From assembly GCA_910586635.1 (NCBI GenBank), contig CAJUJA010000021.1, forward strand, positions 8,774 through 19,263: 10,490 nt of DNA, read 5' to 3'. The notes under the pieces were generated by a model. That model was not told the origin of the DNA. It ran no database searches and worked only from the letters and a program-made list of their open reading frames with translations. Positions 6,726 through 10,490 of this stretch are shown piece after piece (the stretch's first letter is position 1; every line of letters begins with the position of its first letter). Source of the stretch: an uncultured Bacilli bacterium. Lineage in GTDB: Bacteria > Bacillota_I > Bacilli_A > RF39 > UBA660. A program made the translations under genes and the position numbers.

Positions 6726-8574
6726 TCTTTATTCTTAAAATTCTAAGAGCATTTATTATTGCAAGCACGGATACTCCAACATCAGCAAATACTGCCGCCC
6801 ACATACTAACAAATCCCAATGAACTTAATATTAATACCGCTATTTTTACTGCAATAGCAAATACTATATTTTGTCTTACAATTCTCATTGTTTTTTTAGA
6901 AATCTGAACAGAGTTTGCAATTTTCGATGGTTCATCTGTCATGATAACTACATCGGCTGCTTCAATAGCTGCATCACTTCCAAGGCCACCCATTGCAACA
7001 CCTATATCAGATAATGCTAAAACTGGTGCATCATTAATTCCATCCCCAACAAAGATAAGTTTTCCTACAGATGATTTTTGCCTCATTAGTTTTTCCACCC
7101 AATAAACTTTATCTTGTGGTAATAATTCAGCATGATACTCATCTAAGTCAAGCTCATTTGCAACAGACTCACTAATATTCTCACGATCGCCCGTTAGCAT
7201 AACAACTTTTTTTACATTACTATTTTTAAATAGTTTTATGGCTTTATAAGAGTCTTTTTTAATTTTATCAGCAATTAATATAGTTCCTGCAAACTCATCA
7301 TTTATTGCAATATAAAGAGTAGTTCCTGTTTCTTTACTCTTTTGAAATTTAATATTATATTCTTTCATTAATTTTTCATTTCCAACTAAAACCATCTTTC
7401 CATCTACTTTTGCTAAAACTCCTTGGCCTGAAATTTCTTGGGTTTTAGTTACAAGTTTTTCATTAATTTCTTTATTATATGCCTGTTTCAACGAAAGAGA
7501 TATTGGGTGATTTGAAAAACTTTCTGTATAGGTCGCATATCTTAACAAATCATCATCAGAGTATCCAATAGAATCAATCTTTTGAACTTTAAATACGCCT
7601 TCTGTTAATGTTCCAGTCTTATCGCATACAACAATTTCAGTCCCCGCAAGAGCCTCCAGATAATTACTTCCTTTTATCAACACTCCCATTTTAGAAGCTG
7701 CCCCTATTCCTCCAAAAAACGATAATGGAATAGAAATAACTAAAGCGCAGGGACAAGATACTACTAAAAATGACAATGCTCGATATAACCAATCAGTAAA
7801 TACGGCATCTTCAATAACAAGAGATGGAATTACAGCTAATGCAACCGCTACTATAACAACAATCGGAGTATAATATTTTGCAAATTTACTGATAAAGTTT
7901 TCAGACTTTGATTTTCTTGTTCCTGCATTTTCTACTAAATCTAATATCTTACTTACAGTCGATTCACCGAATTCTTTATTTACTTTAATTTTTAAAATCC
8001 CATCATTGTTGATACACCCACTTAATACTTCATCGTTTAACCCTACTTTTCGTGGAACTACTTCCCCTGTTAAAGCAACCGTATCAAGCATAGATTCTCC
8101 TTCCACAATAATTCCATCTAAAGGAATTTTTTCTCCTGGTTTTACTAATATGACCTCCCCAATATTTATTTCATCTGGATCTACTCGTTCAATTTCATCT
8201 TTGCGATATACATTCGCATAATCTGGTCTTATATCCATAAGACTTGCTACATATCCCCTTGACTTATCTACTGCATAATTTTGAAATAACTCTCCTACTT
8301 GATAAAAAAGCATTACTGCGACTGCCTCTGGAAACTCTCCTATACAAAATGCCCCTGTTGTAGCAACTGTCATTAAAAAGTTTTCGTCAAAAACTTTACC
8401 CTTAAAAATATTTCTTACCGCCTTTAATACAATCTCATATCCAACAATTATATAGGCAACTACATATAGAATGTTATGATATAATTCCCCATCAAATTTA
8501 AGTAATAAAGAAATTATAACCAATAAAAGAGAAACGATTATCGTAATTAATTGCTTGCTTCTTTTTCGGTTCAT
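6721..8574 (-). CDS. cadA: Zn/Cd/Pb-exporting P1B-type ATPase (CadA/ZntA family)
   Basis: This 617-residue P-type ATPase lacks an N-terminal HMA domain and starts almost directly in its first membrane helix (about 9-26). Seen motifs: actuator ALTGE (167-171), CPC (274-276), DKTGT with Asp318, NHP (355-357), TGD (461-463) and GDGINDAP (510-517). The segment S-D-I-G-V-A-M-G-G-L-G-S-D-A-A-I-E-A-A-D (522-541), Lys577 in the helix after it and Asp598 in F-A-D-V-G mark the P1B-2 group that pumps Zn2+, Cd2+ and Pb2+. The usual metal-binding domain is encoded by the preceding small gene, whose stop is five bases upstream. AGGAGG lies ten bases before the ATG, inside that gene's end. cadC is two genes upstream, so expression should be induced by its metals. 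The exact metal preference cannot be read from sequence. Confidence 0.93.
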   Translation of the reverse strand: MNRKRSKQLITIIVSLLLVIISLLLKFDGELYHNILYVVAYIIVGYEIVLKAVRNIFKGKVFDENFLMTVATTGAFCIGEFPEAVAVMLFYQVGELFQNYAVDKSRGYVASLMDIRPDYANVYRKDEIERVDPDEINIGEVILVKPGEKIPLDGIIVEGESMLDTVALTGEVVPRKVGLNDEVLSGCINNDGILKIKVNKEFGESTVSKILDLVENAGTRKSKSENFISKFAKYYTPIVVIVAVALAVIPSLVIEDAVFTDWLYRALSFLVVSCPCALVISIPLSFFGGIGAASKMGVLIKGSNYLEALAGTEIVVCDKTGTLTEGVFKVQKIDSIGYSDDDLLRYATYTESFSNHPISLSLKQAYNKEINEKLVTKTQEISGQGVLAKVDGKMVLVGNEKLMKEYNIKFQKSKETGTTLYIAINDEFAGTILIADKIKKDSYKAIKLFKNSNVKKVVMLTGDRENISESVANELDLDEYHAELLPQDKVYWVEKLMRQKSSVGKLIFVGDGINDAPVLALSDIGVAMGGLGSDAAIEAADVVIMTDEPSKIANSVQISKKTMRIVRQNIVFAIAVKIAVLILSSLGFVSMWAAVFADVGVSVLAIINALRILRIKK

Positions 8575-8579
8575 GATAA

Positions 8580-8804
8580 CTATACCTCCTCTAGTTGTAC
8601 ATCTGGTTCTTCTTTTTTTATAACTTTTCTAATTTTCTCTAATGCTTGTTCCTTATTCTCCTCAGCACATTCAAAAATTAATTTCTGCATCATAAAACTA
8701 ATACTAACATTCTCTATAATATCAATTTTTTGTAAAGATTTTTCTAATTCATTTGCACAATTTGCACAATCTAAATTTTTAATTTTAAATTTATATGTTT
8801 TCAT
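8580..8804 (-). CDS. Free-standing HMA metal-binding protein of the cad operon
   Basis: This 74-residue protein is a single heavy-metal-associated domain with N-L-D-C-A-N-C at residues 10-16. The acidic Asp12 beside Cys13 and Cys16 resembles the D-C-x-x-C site of Zn/Cd ATPase N-terminal domains, unlike the T-C or K-C of copper domains. A second acidic cluster, with K-K-E-E-P-D and L-E-E, closes the protein. It fits between cadC (24 bases upstream) and cadA (5 bases downstream), with AAGGAGG seven bases before its ATG. It most likely replaces the fused N-terminal domain of CadA, or acts as a chaperone delivering Zn or Cd to it. That functional link is inferred from adjacency and the missing domain in CadA. 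Confidence 0.85.
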   Translation of the reverse strand: MKTYKFKIKNLDCANCANELEKSLQKIDIIENVSISFMMQKLIFECAEENKEQALEKIRKVIKKEEPDVQLEEV

Positions 8805-8828
8805 TTTAATTCCTCCTTCTTTATTTTG

Positions 8829-9191
8829 TTAACCCTTATGGTTAATATGATCTAAACCAATTTCAAATAATTTAAAAATATGTTCATCATCCAAAGTATA
8901 ATATACTTCTTTACCATCTTTTCTGCATCTAACAATCCCACTTCTTCTAAGTACTGCAAGTTGATGTGAGATAGATGATTTAGTCATATCAAGTACATTC
9001 GCTAAATCACAAACACACATTTCATTCTGATCTAATGCGAATAAAATCCTACATCTTGTTGTATCTCCAATCAGTTTAAATAAATCTGCTAATTTGTTAA
9101 ATATATCTTCATTTGGCATTTTTTGTAATACTTCATCAACAGCTTCTTGATGAATAACATTACAATCACAAGAAAATTCATTTCTAGACAT
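8829..9191 (-). CDS. cadC: ArsR/SmtB family metal-responsive repressor (CadC-like)
   Basis: This 120-residue winged-helix repressor has D-T-T-R-C-R-I-L (43-50), the recognition region M-T-K-S-S-I-S-H-Q-L (69-78) and the wing R-K-D-G-K-E-V-Y-Y (90-98). The CadC-type soft-metal site is present: Cys8 and Cys10 near the N-terminus and Cys59 and Cys61 in M-C-V-C-D. A second, SmtB-type site is also complete: Asp102, His104, His115 and His118 in the last helix. Proteins with both sites sense Cd/Pb and Zn; metal binding releases them from the operator. AGGAGG lies seven bases before the ATG. It heads the cad operon, and an operator matching this family overlaps its promoter, so it should repress itself, the HMA gene and cadA. 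Confidence 0.93.
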   Translation of the reverse strand: MSRNEFSCDCNVIHQEAVDEVLQKMPNEDIFNKLADLFKLIGDTTRCRILFALDQNEMCVCDLANVLDMTKSSISHQLAVLRRSGIVRCRKDGKEVYYTLDDEHIFKLFEIGLDHINHKG

Positions 9192-9222
9192 AAATATCCT
9201 CCTACCATATTATATGATGTTT

Positions 9223-9242
9223 AGTTGAATTTTTTCTCAACT
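9223..9242. promoter_or_regulatory. Second inverted repeat in the cad leader
   Basis: AGTTGA and TCAACT are perfect six-base arms separated by eight AT-rich bases, placed just after the -10 of the cad promoter. It could be an additional repressor site or a leader hairpin. It does not match the TGAACA/TATTCA pattern of the main operator. Confidence 0.4.
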
Positions 9243-9248
9243 GTTTAA

Positions 9249-9278
9249 ATTATAGTTGAATATCTGTTCACCTGTCAA
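9249..9278 (-). promoter_or_regulatory. Promoter of the cadC-HMA-cadA operon
   Basis: On the minus strand a perfect TTGACA (9278-9273), an 18-base spacer and a perfect TATAAT (9254-9249) form a near-ideal sigma-A promoter, 57 bases before the cadC start. Such strength is usual where a repressor provides the control. Confidence 0.85.
9257..9270. promoter_or_regulatory. SmtB/CadC-type operator
   Basis: TGAACA-GA-TATTCA on the minus strand reproduces the core of the SmtB/CzrA/CadC operators (T-G-A-A-C-A, two bases, T-A-T-T-C-A). It sits wholly inside the -35/-10 spacer, so a bound CadC dimer would block RNA polymerase. The match to the family consensus is recalled from known operators. Confidence 0.8.
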
Positions 9279-9339
9279 TATATTTTGATAAAAAAAAAAT
9301 AAAATTATTAGAAACTCTCGTTTTATCTCTTTATATTGA

Positions 9340-9531
9340 CTAATTTTTTATAAATAACCCATTTAAAATTATTATTTTAGGTTTTAAAAGTGGAGCAAAA
9401 TATTTTCTATTAATAATCCTAACTAGGTTAACTTCTTGCTTAATGATTGGTTTAACACAAGCAAATCTATACATCATTTCAATTCTTCTTAAAACTTCTT
9501 TATCAAACTCTAATTCCTTTACTTCCTTCAT
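9340..9531 (-). CDS. Unrecognised 63-residue ORF
   Basis: I do not recognise this frame. It encodes 63 residues: an acidic and basic helical N-terminus (E-V-K-E-L-E-F-D-K-E-V-L-R-R-I-E), then V-K-P-I-I-K-Q-E-V-N-L-V-R-I-I-N-R-K-Y, and a hydrophobic, Ile-rich tail that looks like non-coding sequence read through. There is no signal peptide, and the only cysteine is C25. The ATG lacks a good ribosome binding site (GACAAG about two bases away). It follows an intrinsic terminator at 9591-9556 and precedes the cad promoter, so it would need a promoter of its own, which I do not see. An imperfect hairpin (ATTAG/CTAAT with inner AAAC/GTTT) and a T-rich tract follow its stop. It may be a small gene, a decayed fragment or chance. 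Confidence 0.3.
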   Translation of the reverse strand: MKEVKELEFDKEVLRRIEMMYRFACVKPIIKQEVNLVRIINRKYFAPLLKPKIIILNGLFIKN

Positions 9532-9555
9532 AACTTGTCATTTTCATTCTAAAAT

Positions 9556-9591
9556 AACAAAAAATGCAGACAGTTTTTTATGTCTACATTT
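9556..9591 (-). terminator. Intrinsic terminator downstream of the CHC2 gene
   Basis: On the minus strand AAATGTAGACA, an eight-base loop and TGTCTGCATTT pair over 11 positions with one U-G wobble, followed by a T tract (TTTTTTG in context). The wobble pairs only in minus-strand RNA; on the plus strand it would be a C-A mismatch. This orients the terminator with the CHC2 gene about 110 bases upstream. Confidence 0.75.
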
Positions 9592-9609
9592 ATCTTACAA
9601 CTTCACTAT

Positions 9610-9690
9610 TTCTAATTAGAATTTATTACGCTCGGAACTGATTTGTCCGAGTTTCCTATCAATCTGGTGCAAATGACGTAGTTATCTACA
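9610..9690. other. Structured, GC-richer patch in the CHC2 3' region
   Basis: Between the CHC2 stop codon and the terminator, three repeats are packed: the perfect 12-base palindrome TTCTAATTAGAA (9610-9621), CTCGGA/TCCGAG with a nine-base loop (9631-9636 and 9646-9651), and GTAG/CTAC with a four-base loop near 9678-9689. By eye the patch is clearly richer in G and C than the flanking DNA. It may be a structured 3' untranslated region, a small RNA, a recombination or origin-type site, or the tail of a decayed gene. Confidence 0.4.
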
Positions 9691-9699
9691 ACTCCTATA

Positions 9700-10311
9700 T
9701 CAAAATACTATAAATTTTAAAAAATATATATGTTTTATATTATTTTTAGTTATATTTGTTCTTTCAACTTTTTTTATATATTCTTTAGAACAACAAAGCC
9801 TTTTTGACATTTTCCTAATATTATCTGCACTAATTCCATTTTGAGTTATGTATCTATTTATTCTATTGTTTAGACAAGCTGTTTTTTCTGTACTTAATGA
9901 AAAATACATATCTGCCTTTTTTGAATTGTAATTACTAAAAATTCTATTTAATATCTTTAAATCATTCTGTATATATGCATACAAAATATTTATTGTATGA
10001 TCCATTTGAATATGAAAGTGTTCTGAAATTAATGTAATAGTCGTTCCAGATCGGCCACATCCATAACAACAGAAACCTTTAGAATTTTCATTTATACAAA
10101 CAGGCAAATCTTTTGCATTATGAAATGGACAGTCACAATAAAAAACATTACCAGTTCGAACTTTCATCATAAATTCAAAACTATCAAATAAACTAATCCA
10201 CGTTCTTAATATTGATAAATCACTATGATAAATTATATTATAATATTTTTTAAAGATTTCTTCATCATATAAATAATCTTTTTCATCCCATACACTATAT
10301 TGAACCCCCAT
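9700..10311 (-). CDS. Orphan CHC2 zinc-finger protein (DnaG-type N-terminal domain)
   Basis: This 203-residue protein carries a DnaG-like zinc-binding domain in its first half. Numbered from ATG 10311, the segment C-P-F-H (Cys61, His64), then K-G-F-C-C-Y-G-C-G-R-S-G (Cys82, Cys85) and a helix beginning T-T-I-T-L-I match the C-P-F-H...H-C-F-G-C-G-x-G-G pattern of primase CHC2 fingers, which bind template DNA. The catalytic RNA-polymerase and Toprim domains of a primase (normally about 600 residues in all) are absent; the C-terminal half is Lys- and Asn-rich, with R-I-N-R-Y-I-T-Q-N-G-I (about 150-160), and I do not recognise it. So it is not a working primase alone. Short CHC2 proteins occur on conjugative elements and phages, which suggests a mobile origin. 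I prefer ATG 10311 over ATG 10335 because GGGGG lies seven bases before it. Confidence 0.72.
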   Translation of the reverse strand: MGVQYSVWDEKDYLYDEEIFKKYYNIIYHSDLSILRTWISLFDSFEFMMKVRTGNVFYCDCPFHNAKDLPVCINENSKGFCCYGCGRSGTTITLISEHFHIQMDHTINILYAYIQNDLKILNRIFSNYNSKKADMYFSLSTEKTACLNNRINRYITQNGISADNIRKMSKRLCCSKEYIKKVERTNITKNNIKHIYFLKFIVF

Positions 10312-10345
10312 AATTATACCCCCTATACATGTCATATTTTTTCTT

Positions 10346-10365
10346 TCAGTAAAATTATCAGTAAA
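10346..10365. repeat. Direct repeat TCAGTAAA x2 flanking a -10 element
   Basis: TCAGTAAA occurs at 10346-10353 and 10358-10365, twelve bases apart start to start, on either side of and overlapping the -10 of the CHC2 gene promoter. Two copies on about the same face of the helix could be a binding site for a regulator, but two AT-rich octamers can also arise by chance. Confidence 0.4.
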
Positions 10366-10383
10366 TTAATTATGTTTTGACAA
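10354..10383 (-). promoter_or_regulatory. Candidate promoter of the CHC2 gene
   Basis: On the minus strand TTGTCA (10383-10378), an 18-base spacer and GATAAT (10359-10354) each match the sigma-A boxes at five of six positions. The -10 is about 43 bases before the chosen CHC2 start. Confidence 0.5.
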
Positions 10384-10424
10384 ATAAGTGGTTTTAATGT
10401 AGATACTCACCCTATATTTCGAGA

Positions 10425-10476
10425 ATAGTTATAAAATTAAGGAAAGAATTAAAAAATCCTTCTTATGCATAACTAT
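10425..10476. repeat. Nested stem-loop enclosing a short ORF
   Basis: ATAGTTAT (10425-10432) and ATAACTAT (10469-10476) are perfect eight-base inverted arms. Inside them AAGGA (10439-10443) and TCCTT (10457-10461) form a second five-pair stem. In minus-strand RNA the outer arm covers the start codon of the 13-codon ORF and the other arm covers its stop. Confidence 0.5.
10429..10470 (-). CDS. 13-codon leader-like ORF
   Basis: After an excellent ribosome binding site (AAGGAGG, nine bases upstream) an ATG at 10470 opens M-H-K-K-D-F-L-I-L-S-L-I-L and then stops with TAA. The peptide has a basic start and a hydrophobic tail rich in Leu and Ile. The whole ORF lies inside the nested stem-loop, which could hide or expose the start codon. 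It could be a leader peptide of an attenuator, a tiny membrane peptide, or the start of a decayed gene. No family is recognised, and translation is inferred only from the start signals. Confidence 0.35.
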   Translation of the reverse strand: MHKKDFLILSLIL

Positions 10477-10490
10477 CAGCCTCCTTCCCT

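Noticed and set aside
6572..6907. Open frame of 111 codons on the plus strand
   Set aside because: It lies antisense to the 3' end of cadA and the 5' part of csoR, has no ribosome binding site, and its translation shows no family pattern. It is a shadow of the minus-strand genes.
8006..8221. Plus-strand frame of 71 codons inside cadA
   Set aside because: It is fully antisense to a conserved ATPase region and has no start signal or family resemblance.
10312..10335. ATG at 10335 as the start of the CHC2 gene
   Set aside because: The extra codons contain the GGGGG ribosome binding site that serves ATG 10311, and the upstream ATG has only a weak site.
10377..10405. Plus-strand promoter TTGACA-17-TAGATA
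   Set aside because: The -10 is poor, no plus-strand gene follows in the window, and the TTGACA is largely the complement of the minus-strand -35.
1..10490. CRISPR array, complete insertion sequence, riboswitch or rRNA
   Set aside because: No regularly spaced repeats of array size, no transposase frame with terminal repeats, no riboswitch motif I can recognise and no rRNA-like sequence were seen on either strand.

Overview
This is a low-GC, AT-rich window from a Bacillota-type bacterium. The evidence is the codon use, strong AGGAGG-type ribosome binding sites, a CotF-type spore coat gene pair (implying an endospore-forming lineage), and CadC/CadA and CsoR/CopA metal systems of Bacillota type. 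Every gene I accept is on the minus strand, so the window is best read from right to left. The first 26 bases are not biological: they match the 3' part of the Illumina TruSeq read-2 adapter, so the left edge is an untrimmed contig end. This suggests a draft or metagenomic assembly.

Right end (about 9300-10490): a short leader-like ORF of 13 codons lies inside a nested stem-loop. It is followed by a promoter flanked by a direct repeat and by an orphan protein with a DnaG-type CHC2 zinc finger but no primase catalytic domain. Downstream are a small GC-richer patch with inverted repeats, an intrinsic terminator and an unrecognised 63-codon ORF. This is the least understood part of the window and may be a remnant of a mobile element.

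Middle (3945-9280): two adjacent heavy-metal efflux modules. The first is cadC - HMA protein - cadA, a Zn/Cd/Pb system in which the metal-binding domain usually fused to the P-type ATPase is a separate small gene. It has a near-consensus promoter with an SmtB/CadC-type operator between -35 and -10. The second is csoR - copA - copZ, a copper system with its own promoter and a CsoR-like operator. Its csoR reading frame is interrupted by an in-frame TAA exactly at the conserved E-G-Q-V-K-G segment, so the repressor is either a pseudogene or made only as a truncated restart product. Together the modules would export divalent soft metals (CadA) and Cu(I) (CopA, fed by CopZ), each under a metal-sensing repressor.

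Left part (27-3944): a 368-base non-coding stretch with AT-rich inverted repeats, a two-gene CotF-type spore coat operon with promoter and terminator, a MacB/FtsX-type ABC transporter with fused ATPase and permease, a DUF378 small membrane protein with terminator, tRNA-Thr(CGU) with encoded CCA and its terminator, and the first 18 codons of an unidentified gene that runs into the adapter.

I found no CRISPR array, complete insertion sequence or rRNA. The points most worth checking are the disrupted csoR, the sORF stem-loop and orphan CHC2 gene at the right end, and the structured patch at 9610-9690. None of them proves a new biological system.
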